A stretch of 64,000 bases of DNA from Deltaproteobacteria bacterium (GCA_020444165.1 JAHLLK010000010.1:47428-111427); one strand, 5' to 3'; counted from the stretch's first letter, positions 1-8,710 are shown. Numbers and translations: made by a program. The notes: generated by a model from the letters alone, not told the origin.

Positions 1-341
1 TTGGCCAGCGCGGCCACGGCGGAAAAGGCGGAGGGGTCGCTGATGGCCAGCTCGGCCAACATTTTGCGATCCAACGCCACCTGGGCCTTGTTGAGTCCGT
101 AGATAAATCGAGAGTAGGACAGACCTTCGATGCGGGCCGCCGCGTTGACGCGCACGATCCACAGCCGACGGAAGTCACGCTTACGCACCTTGCGGTCGCG
201 ATAAGCAAAGGCCAAGGCGCGGTCCACGGTCTCCGTGGCGGTGCGGTACAGCTTGCGCCGGCCGCCGAAGTAGCCCTTGGCCAGGGCGAAAACCTTGTTG
301 CGGCGGCGGCGGGCCTTGAAGCCGCGTCTAACTCTGGGCAT
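1..341 (-). CDS. rplT: 50S ribosomal protein L20 (3' end cut by window edge)
   Basis: Ribosomal protein L20, an early 23S rRNA-binding assembly protein of the large subunit. The frame starts at an ATG at 341 with a purine-rich Shine-Dalgarno sequence (AGGAGG) just upstream, begins [16 protein letters not shown] and continues through the characteristic [20 protein letters not shown] block, both typical of L20. About 113 codons are visible, against a usual length of 115-118, so only the last few residues lie outside the window. It is the last gene of the thrS-infC-rpmI-rplT set, in the order known from E. coli and many other bacteria. In that family L20 can repress its own operon; no L20-binding fold was identified here. 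Confidence 0.96.
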   Translation of the reverse strand, partial: MPRVRRGFKARRRRNKVFALAKGYFGGRRKLYRTATETVDRALAFAYRDRKVRKRDFRRLWIVRVNAAARIEGLSYSRFIYGLNKAQVALDRKMLAELAISDPSAFSAVAALA

Positions 342-378
342 ATCGTTTGCCTCCTTAGGAGAGCGAATTCGACTCGGT

Positions 379-576
379 TTACAGGTTGGGCAGGAGCCGG
401 CGCACGCCCCTCAGATTGGTGGCGTCCACCATGCCGCCCTTGCGGAGATTCCGCTTACGCTTGGTGCTCTTTTTGGTGAGGATGTGGCTGGCGTAAGCCT
501 TGTTCCTCTTCACCCCGCCCCCGCCGGTCTTCTTGAAGCGCTTGGCCGCGGCGCGGTTGGTCTTGATCTTGGGCAT
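379..576 (-). CDS. rpmI: 50S ribosomal protein L35
   Basis: Ribosomal protein L35, 65 residues, the normal family length. It opens [18 protein letters not shown] and is strongly basic, with the conserved [15 protein letters not shown] stretch around residues 31-45. The ATG at 576 has a GGGAGG ribosome-binding site about 7 bases upstream. It lies 37 bp before rplT and 66 bp after infC in transcription order, so it is read from the same message. L35 sits in the large subunit near 23S rRNA. Nothing in the gene is unusual. Confidence 0.97.
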   Translation of the reverse strand: MPKIKTNRAAAKRFKKTGGGGVKRNKAYASHILTKKSTKRKRNLRKGGMVDATNLRGVRRLLPNL

Positions 577-642
577 AATAATCTCCCTCCCGCCAATTTC
601 CGGCGGGGCATACGAAAAACCTTGGTTGCAGGCAACGGGCCT

Positions 643-1155
643 TTACTTGGGCATGAGGATCATATGCATCAGGCGGCCTTCCAGTTTGGGCGAGCCTTCC
701 ACCATGGCGATATCCTCGAGAACCTTGGCCACCCGCTCCAGGAGCCTCACCCCCAGTTCGGTGTAGGCGATTTCCCGACCCCGGAACTGCACGGTGACCT
801 TTACTCGGTCCCGTTCTTCCAGAAAACGTCGGGCATTGCGCATCTTGGTGTCCAAGTCGTGGTCCTCGATCTTGGGCCGGAGCTTGACTTCCTTCAGCTG
901 GGTCAGGCTTTGCTTGCGCTTGGCCTCTTGGGCCTTTTTGGCTTGTTCATACTTGAACTTGCCGTAGTCCATGACCCGGCAGACCGGCGGTTCGGCGCCT
1001 GGGGCTACTTCCACCAGGTCCAGTCCCGCTTCCCCGGCCACCCGGAGAGCCTCGTCAATGGAGACGATGCCCACCTGTTCGCCTTCATCGTTCACCAGTC
1101 TGACCAGGGGAACCCTGATCTGATTGTTGACCCTCACGCGTTGTTCCTTGGCTAT
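643..1155 (-). CDS. infC: Translation initiation factor IF-3, ATA start codon
   Basis: IF-3 binds the 30S subunit, blocks premature 50S joining and rejects non-canonical start codons and wrong initiator pairing. The protein has the IF3 N domain (VRVNNQIRVPLVRLVNDEGEQVGIVS, residues about 6-31, split here only for display), the linker EQAKKAQEAKRKQS and the C domain ending MVEGSPKLEGRLMHMILMPK. There is no ATG, GTG or TTG at the family's normal N-terminus. A strong GGAGG lies 8 bases before an ATA codon at 1155-1153, which gives IAKEQRVRVNN and a protein of 170 residues, close to the usual 170-180. An ATG in frame at 1356 would add 67 residues that look nothing like IF-3 and run through a repeat. 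Rare start codons (AUU in E. coli) are the known basis of IF-3 autoregulation, so ATA fits. Confidence 0.93.
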   Translation of the reverse strand: MAKEQRVRVNNQIRVPLVRLVNDEGEQVGIVSIDEALRVAGEAGLDLVEVAPGAEPPVCRVMDYGKFKYEQAKKAQEAKRKQSLTQLKEVKLRPKIEDHDLDTKMRNARRFLEERDRVKVTVQFRGREIAYTELGVRLLERVAKVLEDIAMVEGSPKLEGRLMHMILMPK

Positions 1156-1251
1156 GGCCGTTTCCTCCTTCCACAGGTTTCCGGGTGCAACGCGGGCGGC
1201 AAGGCCCTCGGGGAGCCGCCGCCTTTTGCCTCTGACCTCGGAGCTTAGCGA

Positions 1252-1449
1252 AGAAAGCCATTCCCGGGGTCCCCCCATAAGCTGAGAGCCTTGTGGGGGT
1301 GGGTCCTTGGCTTTCTCTTCTGGGAATTTGCCGAAAGCAAATTTCGGCAAACTCACGAAATCGCGAATTATCTGCGTTAAACGCGATTTCGGCGGGCCGT
1401 CCTGGCCCGCTTAGGAGCCTATCGGCGCCATTACTTCGACAGGCTCCTA
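1252..1449. repeat. Modular multi-hairpin repeat, copy A (thrS-infC gap)
   Basis: Five consecutive hairpins fill most of the 291-bp gap between thrS and infC. A 9-bp outer stem (AGAAAGCCA at 1252, TGGCTTTCT at 1308) encloses a C-rich/G-rich hairpin and the recurring TCCCCGGGGTCC-like junction. Then come TTTGCCGAAA/TTTCGGCAAA (1327-1351), CGAAATCGCG/CGCGATTTCG (1356-1391), GCGGGCC-GTCCT-GGCCCGC (1392-1410) and TAGGAGCCT/AGGCTCCTA (1412-1449). The last arm contains the TAG stop codon of thrS. The hairpin order and the loops match copies at 8.3, 10.3, 29.5, 42.9 and 52.5 kb although the stem sequences differ. Confidence 0.8.
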
Positions 1450-3324
1450 CTTATCTTCCTCCGGCGGGCGATAACCCGGCCGGGATTCGGTTTGGATGCG
1501 CTCCGCGAACTGGGCCACCCCCTGGGCCGGCAGGTTGCGGCCGCTTTTCAGGCGCGGCGTCACGGTCGCCTCCGTCACTTCCTGATCACCCAGTATGAGC
1601 ATGTAGGGCACCTTCATCAACTGGGCTTCGCGGATCTTGGCCGAAAGTTTTTCGTTCCGGATGTCCAGTTCGGCCCGCACCCCGGCCGCCAACAGCGCCT
1701 GGTGCACCTGGCCGGCCCAGTCATCGGCCCGCTCGGTCACGGTGAGTACCCGCACCTGCTCCGGGGCCAGCCACACCGGGAAGGCGCCGCCGAAATGCTC
1801 GATCAACACCCCGATGAAGCGCTCGATGGAGCCCAGGATGACCCGGTGGATCATCACCGGCCGCTGGCGCCCGCCGTCCGGGGCCACATAGGTCAGGTCG
1901 AAGCGATCCGGCAGGGTGAAGTCGCATTGGATGGTGGCGCATTGCCACGAGCGCTTCAAGGCGTCGGTGAGCTTCACGTCGATCTTGGGGCCGTAGAAGG
2001 CGCCGTCGCCCTCGTTGATCTCGAACTCCCGCCCGCTTTTCTGTAGCGCGGAGAGCAGCGCCCCGGTGGCCCGCTCCCAGTCCTCGTCGCTGCCGATGGA
2101 CTTTTCCGGGCGGGTGGAAAGCTCCAGCGAGTAGGCAAAGCCGAAGATGTCCATCACCTCGGCCACGAAGCGCATCACTCCCAGGATCTCGTCCTCCACC
2201 TGGTCGGGCCGGCAGAGGATGTGGGCATCGTCCTGGGTAAAGGCGCGCACCCGGGTCAGCCCGTGCAGCACGCCGGATTTCTCGTGGCGGTGCACCAGGC
2301 CCAGCTCGAAAAGCCGGAGCGGCAGATCGCGGTAGGAGCGGACCCGGGATTTGTAGATGAGCATGTGGGCCAGGCAGTTCATGGGTTTGATGCCGTAGGC
2401 CGTCTCATCCACCTCGGTGAAGTACATGTTCTCGCGGTAGTTGTCGAAGTGCCCGCTCTTTTCCCAAAGCTCGCGCTTGAGGATGGTGGGCCCCTGGACC
2501 ATCTGGTAACCGCGCTTGACGTGCTCGGTCCGCTCGAAATTCTCGATGAGGGTCCTGAGCACCATGCCCCGGTGGTGCCACACCACCATGCCCGGGCCGA
2601 TCTCGTCGTGGAAGCTGAACAGGTCCAGCTCGCGGCCGAGCTTCCTGTGATCGCGCTTCCTGGCCTCCTCCAACAGCCGGAGGTGCTCCTTCAGCTCCTT
2701 CCGGTCAAAGAAGGCCGTGCCGTAGATGCGGCTCAGCATGGGGCGCTTTTCGTCGCCCCGCCAATAGGCCCCGGCCACCGAGAGGAGCTTGAAGGCCCCC
2801 ACCCGGCCGGTGGCGGGCAGATGCGGCCCCCGGCACAGGTCGGTGAAGTCGCCCTGCTGATACAGGCTCACCGTGGGCTGGGCCAGGCCCTCGATCAGTT
2901 CCACCTTGTAGGGCTCGCCCTCGGCCCGGAAGCGGTCCAGGGCCGCCTGGCTGTCCAACACGCTCATCTGGAACGGCTGGTTGGCCTTGATCAGTTCGGC
3001 CATCTTGGCCTCGATGGCCGGCAGGTCCTCGGGCGTGAAGGGGCGCTCGTAATCGAAATCGTAATAAAAGCCGTCTTCTATGGACGGACCGATGCCCACC
3101 TTCACCCCGGGGAACAACTCCCGCACGGCCTCGGCCATGATGTGGGCGGTGGAGTGGCGCAAGAGATCCAGGGCCCGGGGGTCGCCGGGCAACAGGGGAG
3201 TGACCTCGGTGCCTTCCGCCAACTGGCGGCTGAGGTCCACGACATCCCCGGCCACCAGGGCGGCCACGGCGCGCTTGGCGGCCTTGGGGTCAACGGCGGC
3301 AATGATCTCTTGAGCGGAGGGCAT
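1447..3324 (-). CDS. thrS: Threonyl-tRNA synthetase
   Basis: Class II aminoacyl-tRNA synthetase charging tRNA-Thr in the cytoplasm, 625 residues. Visible parts in order: a TGS-like segment (about 1-50), the editing domain with HSTAHIMAE (HxxxH) near residue 58 and a Cys in DLCRGPHLP near 163, the catalytic core with the zinc ligand Cys in KPMNCLAH and the motif 2 region, and the anticodon-binding domain from about 520. The TGS domain lacks the first roughly 20 residues found in most ThrRS, starting directly at [13 protein letters not shown]. No better upstream start is seen. It heads the thrS-infC-rpmI-rplT operon and its stop codon sits in the last arm of a multi-hairpin repeat. Confidence 0.96.
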   Translation of the reverse strand: MPSAQEIIAAVDPKAAKRAVAALVAGDVVDLSRQLAEGTEVTPLLPGDPRALDLLRHSTAHIMAEAVRELFPGVKVGIGPSIEDGFYYDFDYERPFTPEDLPAIEAKMAELIKANQPFQMSVLDSQAALDRFRAEGEPYKVELIEGLAQPTVSLYQQGDFTDLCRGPHLPATGRVGAFKLLSVAGAYWRGDEKRPMLSRIYGTAFFDRKELKEHLRLLEEARKRDHRKLGRELDLFSFHDEIGPGMVVWHHRGMVLRTLIENFERTEHVKRGYQMVQGPTILKRELWEKSGHFDNYRENMYFTEVDETAYGIKPMNCLAHMLIYKSRVRSYRDLPLRLFELGLVHRHEKSGVLHGLTRVRAFTQDDAHILCRPDQVEDEILGVMRFVAEVMDIFGFAYSLELSTRPEKSIGSDEDWERATGALLSALQKSGREFEINEGDGAFYGPKIDVKLTDALKRSWQCATIQCDFTLPDRFDLTYVAPDGGRQRPVMIHRVILGSIERFIGVLIEHFGGAFPVWLAPEQVRVLTVTERADDWAGQVHQALLAAGVRAELDIRNEKLSAKIREAQLMKVPYMLILGDQEVTEATVTPRLKSGRNLPAQGVAQFAERIQTESRPGYRPPEEDK

Positions 3325-3349
3325 GATTATTCCGTACGATCACCAAATA

Positions 3350-3374
3350 AAAAAAACAAGCCCCGGGGCGGGGC
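3350..3374 (-). terminator. Terminator between tRNA-Val and thrS
   Basis: On the minus strand a short GC-only hairpin (GCCCC/GGGGC, loop GCCCC, 3360-3374) is followed by TTG and a run of eight T (plus-strand A run ending at 3357). This is the form of a rho-independent terminator. It lies 69 bp after the tRNA 3' end and 25 bp before the thrS start. It would separate tRNA-Val transcription from thrS, or partly attenuate read-through. Confidence 0.55.
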
Positions 3375-3442
3375 GCAACCTACCGTTGCCTGGAAGAACA
3401 GGCTTCCCGGCATATACGCTCTTCCGCCCCCGGCGGTGTCTT

Positions 3443-3517
3443 TGGTAGGCACGCCGGGATTTGAACCCGGGACCCCTACCGTGTCAGGGTAGTGCTCTCC
3501 CCCTGAGCTACGTGCCT
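3443..3517 (-). tRNA. tRNA-Val (anticodon GAC)
   Basis: A complete cloverleaf is readable on the minus strand. The acceptor stem is AGGCACG/CGTGCCT, with T8-A9, a D-arm GCTC-AGGGGGA-GAGC, and an anticodon stem CTACC/GGTAG around loop CTGACAC. The anticodon is therefore GAC, which reads GUC and GUU valine codons. The variable loop is GGGTC and the T-arm is CCGGG-TTCAAAT-CCCGG. Discriminator A and CCA are encoded (3443-3446). A matching promoter lies immediately upstream. Confidence 0.96.
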
Positions 3518-3531
3518 AAAAACGACACCAG

Positions 3532-3560
3532 TTTCTACCAGCCTGCCGGGTAACTGTCAA
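3532..3560 (-). promoter_or_regulatory. Promoter of tRNA-Val
   Basis: Reading the minus strand, TTGACA (3560-3555) is followed after exactly 17 bp by TAGAAA (3537-3532). The tRNA begins 14 bp further on, a normal distance for a short 5' leader. The perfect -35 box and spacing are consistent with a strong sigma-70-type promoter. Confidence 0.7.
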
Positions 3561-3640
3561 GGGCGGCCTGGGCCGGCGTGACAACTAGGCTAAGTTCCGG
3601 AAGCAATTTTCCGGCCGCTTCGCCGGCCCCGGCAGCCCCC

Positions 3641-4795
3641 TTACTTGGGCAGCACCATGAACCGGATTTCCTGGTCGTTGGATTCCACCAGGTTCACCAG
3701 GAAATCGCCATAGTCCCGGATCATCAGCTCGTCGGCAAAACGGCTGGGCTGGGTCAGGAGCTTGACCCGGAACACCGCCTTGCCGCCGCCCACCGACTCC
3801 CGGGTCAATTCCTTGACCACGGTGTCCATGCCGGCCAGCTCCCGGGTGAAGCGGCTCAACACGGCCTGGGACTTCACGCCCTCCAGGGTCAGGAGCACCT
3901 CGCTCCCCTCGGTGGCCGTGCTCTGGCGGGCCGCGGCGGCCTGGGCCAGGGCGGCCCGCAGGGCCTTTTCCACGGCCTGGTCCACCTGCCGCCCGGCTTC
4001 GGGGGTGGGCGGGCCGCTGAACACCGGGCCCGGCTCCTCCACCAGGCCCACGCTCTGGCCGCTGGCCACGTCCAGCACCATGAGCTGGGCCTGGGGCGGC
4101 GGGGTCTGGCCCTGGGGGGTGGCCAGGGGATAGGTGCGGATGCTGCCCAACAAGACCAGGGAAGCCCCGGCCTGGCGGCCCAGGTTCACCGCCTCTTCCT
4201 CGCCCACCACCGGCTGCATGGCCTCGGGAGGCAGGCGCCAGCCGCCCGCGGGCGGCCGGGGAATCTCCACCCCCAGGGACTTGAACACCTCGGCCACCGC
4301 GGCCGGCGGCGCCGGAGCGGCCTGGGGGCTGTTCCACCAGAACACCGGCGGCCGGTCCGGCGAGTTGTCCTCGGCCACCAAGGGCAGGATGCGGCCCAGG
4401 CCGGTGGCCGGCACCCGGAGCCCCGCCCGGGTCAGCTCCTCCAACAGAGCCTTCTGATCCAGGGTCACCGAGACCACCACCCACACCCGGTCCCGGCTCA
4501 CGGTGCTGGCCTCCAGGCGGTAGGAGCGGACCAGCTCCCGGGCCCGGGCCAGGATCTTCTGGTCCAGGTCGGCCAGGTGTTTCTGCAGGGTGGCCGGGTC
4601 GGCCAGGGCCACGGCGGCCTGCCCTACGGCCTGCTCCAGGGCGGCGTTCAGGGCTGCCTCCCGGGCGGCGCTCTCGCCCTCCTTAACCGGGGCGGAGCCC
4701 AGGGCGGTGACCGTGCTGGGTTCCGCCGCGGCCGCCCCGGCCAGGGCCAGGCTGAGCGCGAGCAAGAACACCGAGAGCAACAAGGCCTTTTTCAT
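3641..4795 (-). CDS. Secreted protein of unknown function, FlgT/LPP20-like N-terminus
   Basis: A 384-residue protein with a clear signal peptide (MKKALLLSVFLLALSLALAG then an Ala-rich cleavage region). The next stretch, AREAALNAALEQAVG followed by an Asp-rich amphipathic segment, resembles the N-terminal domain of FlgT/LPP20-type periplasmic proteins. Pro-rich linkers follow at about 150-180 and 225-240, and the C-terminal third has alternating beta-strand-like segments (EVLLTLEGVKSQAVLSRFTR). It ends in IRFMVLPK without a membrane anchor. The start was placed at MKK because GGAGG lies 9 bases before it, whereas the upstream ATG at 4804 abuts the GGAGG. It stands alone between tRNA-Val and miaA. 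The domain assignment is an inference; the function is unknown. Confidence 0.7.
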   Translation of the reverse strand: MKKALLLSVFLLALSLALAGAAAAEPSTVTALGSAPVKEGESAAREAALNAALEQAVGQAAVALADPATLQKHLADLDQKILARARELVRSYRLEASTVSRDRVWVVVSVTLDQKALLEELTRAGLRVPATGLGRILPLVAEDNSPDRPPVFWWNSPQAAPAPPAAVAEVFKSLGVEIPRPPAGGWRLPPEAMQPVVGEEEAVNLGRQAGASLVLLGSIRTYPLATPQGQTPPPQAQLMVLDVASGQSVGLVEEPGPVFSGPPTPEAGRQVDQAVEKALRAALAQAAAARQSTATEGSEVLLTLEGVKSQAVLSRFTRELAGMDTVVKELTRESVGGGKAVFRVKLLTQPSRFADELMIRDYGDFLVNLVESNDQEIRFMVLPK

Positions 4796-4861
4796 ATGCT
4801 GCATCCTCCGGGGAGGGGCGCCCGGCCGCCTCCCGTGGGGGCAATGGTTGGTCCAGCTAAA

Positions 4862-5800
4862 CTATCCGGCCGCGCCGCCCGCCCCGGGCCACCAGGCCCG
4901 GGCCCGGGCCAGAATCCCCGGGTAGTCGGCCGGGTGGTGCCAGTGTATACCCGGCACGGCCCGAAACCAAGTCATCTGCCGCTTGGCATAGGCTCCGGTG
5001 GCGGCGATGGTGTCGGCCACGGCCGCTTCCCGAGCGAGCCGGCCCTCCAAAAGGGCCACGGCCTGGCGGTAGCCCAGGGTGGCCAGCCCCGGGGCGTCCG
5101 GGGGCACTCCCCGGGCCAGGAGCCCGGCCACCTCCTCCACCAGTCCCTGGTCGAACATTTCCCGGGCCCGCTGGGCGATGCGTTCCAGGAGTTCCGCCCG
5201 GGGCCGCGCCAGACCCACCATGACGTGGGGATAGCGGGGCTCCCGGAAGCCGTGCGCCGCCTGCCAGGCCGAGAGCGGCCGCCCGGTCAACAGCGCCACC
5301 TCCAGGGCCCGGAGCACCCGCTGGCGGTCGTTGGGGTGCAGCCGGGCCGCGGCCCCGGGGTCCTGCTCGGCCAGGCGGGCGTGCAGGGCCGTGGCGCCCT
5401 CCTGGTCCCAGTCCCGGGCCAGGCGCTCCCGGAGCGCCGGGTCGCCGGGCGGGGCCGGGGCCAGGCCATAGACCAGCGCCCGCAGGTAGAGCCCGGTGCC
5501 CCCGGCCACGATGACCCTCCGGCCCCGGGCGGTGATCTCGGCCACGGCCGCGGCGGCCAGCTCGGCAAAGCGGGCCGCGCTGAAGCCCGCGGCCGGGTCG
5601 GCCACGTCGATCAGGTGGTGGCGGGCCTGGGCCTGCTCGGCCGGCGTGGGCTTGGCCGAGCCGAGGTCCAGGCCCCGGTACACCTGCACGCTGTCCGCCC
5701 CCACGATCTCGGCCGAGAACTCCTGGGCCAGGCGGATGGCCAGGCCGGTCTTGCCCACCGCGGTGGGACCGGCCAGGATGAACAGCCCCGGCTCAGGCAT
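4862..5800 (-). CDS. miaA: tRNA dimethylallyltransferase
   Basis: MiaA transfers a dimethylallyl group to N6 of A37 in tRNAs that read U-starting codons. The 312-residue protein starts MPEPGLFILAGPTAVGKTGL, which contains the Walker A P-loop, followed by the conserved DSVQVYRGLDLGSAKPT block and HHLIDV. The R-x-L-RALEV segment near residue 170 and RQMTWFR near 275 are typical of the family. The ATG at 5800 lies inside the last codons of mutL (8-bp overlap), so the two genes are translationally coupled, an order (mutL-miaA) common in proteobacteria. A 16-residue longer start is possible but lacks support. Confidence 0.96.
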   Translation of the reverse strand: MPEPGLFILAGPTAVGKTGLAIRLAQEFSAEIVGADSVQVYRGLDLGSAKPTPAEQAQARHHLIDVADPAAGFSAARFAELAAAAVAEITARGRRVIVAGGTGLYLRALVYGLAPAPPGDPALRERLARDWDQEGATALHARLAEQDPGAAARLHPNDRQRVLRALEVALLTGRPLSAWQAAHGFREPRYPHVMVGLARPRAELLERIAQRAREMFDQGLVEEVAGLLARGVPPDAPGLATLGYRQAVALLEGRLAREAAVADTIAATGAYAKRQMTWFRAVPGIHWHHPADYPGILARARAWWPGAGGAAG

Positions 5801-7643
5801 GGTCCGCCGGGGCGGGAGTGCGCTTGAAATAGCGGGCCAGGTCGGCAAAGCCGAGTTGCAGGAACACCGGCCGGCCGTGGGGGCAGGTCACCGGCGGGGG
5901 GAGCTGGCCCAGCCGGGCCACCAGGTGCGCCATCTCGGCCGGGGCCAGGCGTTGGCCCCGCTTGATGGAGGAGCGGCAGGCCAGGGAGACCAGGCAGGCC
6001 TCCAGGTGCTCCGGGGTGTCCGGGGGCAGGCCGGAGCGGGCCATCTCGCTGAGCAGGTCCCGCAGCGGGGGGCCGAAGTCGCTGCCGGCCCAGAAGGGGG
6101 GCACGGTGCGCACCGCCCAGGTGTGCCCGCCAAAGGGCTCCAGCTCCAGGCCCAGGCGGGCCCAGACCGGGGCCTGCTCCCGGGCCGCGGCGTCCTCGGC
6201 CGGGGTCAGCTCCAGGGTCAGCGGGGTGAGGAGCCCCTGACCCGGGGCGTGGCCGGCGGCCTTGAGCCCGGCCTTCAGTTCCTCGTAGGTGAGCCGTTCG
6301 TGGGCCGCGTGCTGGTCCACGATCACCAGGCCCTCGGGCGAGGCGCAGAGGAGATACAGGCCGTGAAGCTGGCCCAGAACGGTCAGCTCCCCGGCCGCGG
6401 TGAACAGGCCCCGGGGCCGCACCGCTCCGGCCGGAATGAGGAACTCCGGCAGGGGAGGCGGGGGCGCGGCGGCCGAAGGCTCGGCCACCCGGAACGCCTG
6501 GGACGGGGCCGCGGACGCGACCGGAGGCGGGGAGGCGGGCCGGGGCGCGGCGCTATGCCAGGGGGGCGGGGGGCCCTCGCCGGGGGACCCCGGGCGAACC
6601 AGGGTGGAGCCCCGGGCCGGCCCCGGAGCGGGAGCCGCACGCCGGGGCGGGGCGGCGTGGGCCAGGCCGCGGCGGAGCCCCTGCTCCACCGCGGCGTGCA
6701 CCCGGGTCTGGTCCCGGAAACGCACCTCCACCTTGGCTGGGTGCACGTTCACGTCCACCAGCCCCGGGTCCAGCTCCAGGTTCAACACCACCACCGGCCG
6801 CCGGCCCTGGGCCAACAGCCCCTGGTAGGCCCGGCCCACGGCGGACAGCAAGACCCGGTCCCGCACGAAGCGGTGATTGACAAAGGTGTAGATCTGGTCC
6901 GGGGTGGACCGGCTGAGGCCGGGCAGGCCGGCCAGGCCCTCCAGCACCAGGCCGTCCAACTCCTGGCGGAAGGGAAGCATGTCCTCCACGGTGCGGCGGC
7001 CCAAGACCCCGGCCGCCCGCACGGCCAAGTCCGCGGCCGGGGGCAGGTCCCAGGACACCTGGCCGCCCTGCGCCAGGCGGAAGCCCACGCCGGGCCAGCC
7101 CAGGGCCAGGCGCACGAAAGCCGTGGCCAAATGCCCCTGCTCGGTGTTCACCGAGCGCAGGAATTTGCGCCGGGCGGGGGTGTTGAAGAACAGGTCCGCC
7201 ACCTCCACCGTGGTGCCCGGCGCCGAGCCCACCTCCTCCACCTGGCGGATGGAGCCACCCTCCACCCGCACCTGGGAGCCGGTCTCGGCCCCGGCCTCCC
7301 GGGAACGCAGGAGCATCCGGGACACCGAGGCGATGGAGGGCAGGGCCTCGCCCCGGAAGCCCAGGCTGGCCACCGCGTCCAGGTCGCGGCTGACCGCCAG
7401 CTTGCTGGTGGCGTGACGCTCCAGACACAGGAGCAGGTCGTCGGGGCTCATGCCCCGCCCGTCGTCCACCACCCGGATCAGCCGCCGCCCCCCGGCCGAG
7501 GTCTCCACCGAGACCCGGGTGGCCGCCGCGTCCAGGGCGTTCTCCACCAACTCCTTCAGGACGCTGGCCGGCCGCTCCACCACCTCGCCGGCGGCGATCT
7601 GGTTGGCCACCTCGTCTGGCAGGATTCTCACCCGGGAAGACAC
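5793..7643 (-). CDS. mutL: DNA mismatch repair protein MutL with endonuclease motif
   Basis: MutL couples mismatch recognition by MutS to strand incision. The 616-residue protein has the GHKL ATPase N-terminus (LKELVENALDA, DDGRGM, ATSKL, GFRGEAL), the transducer domain up to about residue 330 and a Pro/Ala-rich linker (about 335-420). The C-terminal domain holds DQHAAHERLTYEE, the metal-dependent nicking motif DQHA-x2-E-x4-E, together with ACRSSIKRGQ, CPHGRP and a final YFKR. These motifs mark the nicking MutL type of bacteria without MutH. The start is a GTG at 7643 with GAGGAGG five bases before it; upstream in-frame residues are not MutL-like. Confidence 0.96.
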   Translation of the reverse strand: MSSRVRILPDEVANQIAAGEVVERPASVLKELVENALDAAATRVSVETSAGGRRLIRVVDDGRGMSPDDLLLCLERHATSKLAVSRDLDAVASLGFRGEALPSIASVSRMLLRSREAGAETGSQVRVEGGSIRQVEEVGSAPGTTVEVADLFFNTPARRKFLRSVNTEQGHLATAFVRLALGWPGVGFRLAQGGQVSWDLPPAADLAVRAAGVLGRRTVEDMLPFRQELDGLVLEGLAGLPGLSRSTPDQIYTFVNHRFVRDRVLLSAVGRAYQGLLAQGRRPVVVLNLELDPGLVDVNVHPAKVEVRFRDQTRVHAAVEQGLRRGLAHAAPPRRAAPAPGPARGSTLVRPGSPGEGPPPPWHSAAPRPASPPPVASAAPSQAFRVAEPSAAAPPPPLPEFLIPAGAVRPRGLFTAAGELTVLGQLHGLYLLCASPEGLVIVDQHAAHERLTYEELKAGLKAAGHAPGQGLLTPLTLELTPAEDAAAREQAPVWARLGLELEPFGGHTWAVRTVPPFWAGSDFGPPLRDLLSEMARSGLPPDTPEHLEACLVSLACRSSIKRGQRLAPAEMAHLVARLGQLPPPVTCPHGRPVFLQLGFADLARYFKRTPAPADHA

Positions 7644-7653
7644 GCCCGCCTCC

Positions 7654-8280
7654 TCACAGGCCCGGCCGGCCGGCCAGGGCGGCCAGTTGCCGGTCGTGCC
7701 AGCGGCCCAGAAGCACCAGGGCCATGATAGCCCCCCCCAGGCAATAGGCCATGTCGCTCTGGGTGTCCCAGGCATAGCCCTGGGTGCCCAGGAAGTCCTC
7801 GGCCGCCGTGCCGGTGAGCACCGCGGTGAGCCACTCGATCAGCTCATAGAGCGCGCTGATGGCCAGGCACACGGCAATGATGAAGAAGTTGCGCCAGCCC
7901 GGGCCGTTGACCACCTTCAACCGGATCAACAGCTCGCGGCCCACCAGGGCCGGCACGAAGCCCTGGGCAAAATGGCCCACCTTGTCGTAGTTGTTGCGGG
8001 ACTGGTGCAGGACCTCGGCCAGCCAGTCGAACAGGGGCACCCGGGCGTAGGTGTAGTGCCCGCCCACCACCAGGATGATGCAGTGCAGCCAGATGAGCAC
8101 GTAGACCAGGCGGGTGAAGCGGAAGCGGCCATAGGTGGCGGCCAGGACCAGGATGCCGGCCACGGCCGGAGCCACCTCCAGCCCCCAGGTGAAGAGATCG
8201 TAGGGCTGGTGCAGGGACCAGGCGAAGATCAGCCCGAAGCTGGCCAGGAGGATGGTGACGAGTTTACCGGTGGCGTCCAT
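7654..8280 (-). CDS. YjdF-family (DUF2238) inner-membrane protein
   Basis: A 208-residue integral membrane protein with five or six hydrophobic helices. Family signatures are GGHYTYARVPLFDW around residue 72, YDKVGHFAQGFVPALVGRE around 97, and YELIEW and TQSDMAYCLGG in the last third. These Asp, His and Glu residues within or near helices are typical of the YjdF/DUF2238 family, whose biochemical role is unknown to me. It ends 10 bp before mutL begins, and the mutL ribosome-binding site lies in that gap, so the two are probably co-transcribed. A multi-hairpin repeat lies upstream. Confidence 0.85.
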   Translation of the reverse strand: MDATGKLVTILLASFGLIFAWSLHQPYDLFTWGLEVAPAVAGILVLAATYGRFRFTRLVYVLIWLHCIILVVGGHYTYARVPLFDWLAEVLHQSRNNYDKVGHFAQGFVPALVGRELLIRLKVVNGPGWRNFFIIAVCLAISALYELIEWLTAVLTGTAAEDFLGTQGYAWDTQSDMAYCLGGAIMALVLLGRWHDRQLAALAGRPGL

Positions 8281-8339
8281 GGTCGTGGGTTCTTTCGGGG
8301 GGGAGGGCCGCGCGGCCGTCTGCCGCTCATTTGCCGTTT

Positions 8340-8456
8340 ATGCACGGTGCGTCCTGCACCGTGCATTTTGGAGTGTTGGCAAAAGCGTGGTTTTGCCAAC
8401 ACTCACAAATCACTCGCCTTGCAGGCTCGTGATTTGGCGGGCCATCAAGGGCCCGC
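8340..8456. repeat. Modular multi-hairpin repeat, copy B
   Basis: Four hairpins in the standard order. H1 is ATGCACGGTGC-GTCCT-GCACCGTGCAT (8340-8366). H2 is AGTGTTGGCAAAA / TTTTGCCAACACT around GCGTGG (8372-8403). H3 is CAAATCAC/GTGATTTG (8406-8436). H4 is GCGGGCC-ATCAAG-GGCCCGC (8437-8456). H1 resembles H1 of the copy at 42.9 kb with a compensated pair change (GGTGC/GCACC here, GGGGC/GCCCC there). No terminal H5 is seen. Confidence 0.8.
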
Positions 8457-8710
8457 ATGAGGCCGACCGGTCGCAATAAACTGCTGAAATATAGCGTAAG
8501 CCGCTGTAAAAAGGAATTTAAATACTGAAACTCCAGGCGTCGGCCTTCATCCATCTTGCCAGAGGAGGCCCCACCCCGCAAGGCGGGTTTGGCAGGGGTG
8601 GCCGCGGCAAGGAGAACCGGCCGGGCTCCGCAGGGAGAGCAAAGCGGAGCCCGGCCGGGATGGCGGACGGAGGAGGGGGAGGGGGGAGCCCCTGGCGAGG
8701 GAGGGTGAGC

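Noticed and set aside
1156..1356. A 67-residue N-terminal extension of IF-3 from an ATG at 1356
   Set aside because: The residues do not resemble IF-3 and run through the hairpin repeat; the strong ribosome-binding site is placed for the ATA at 1155.
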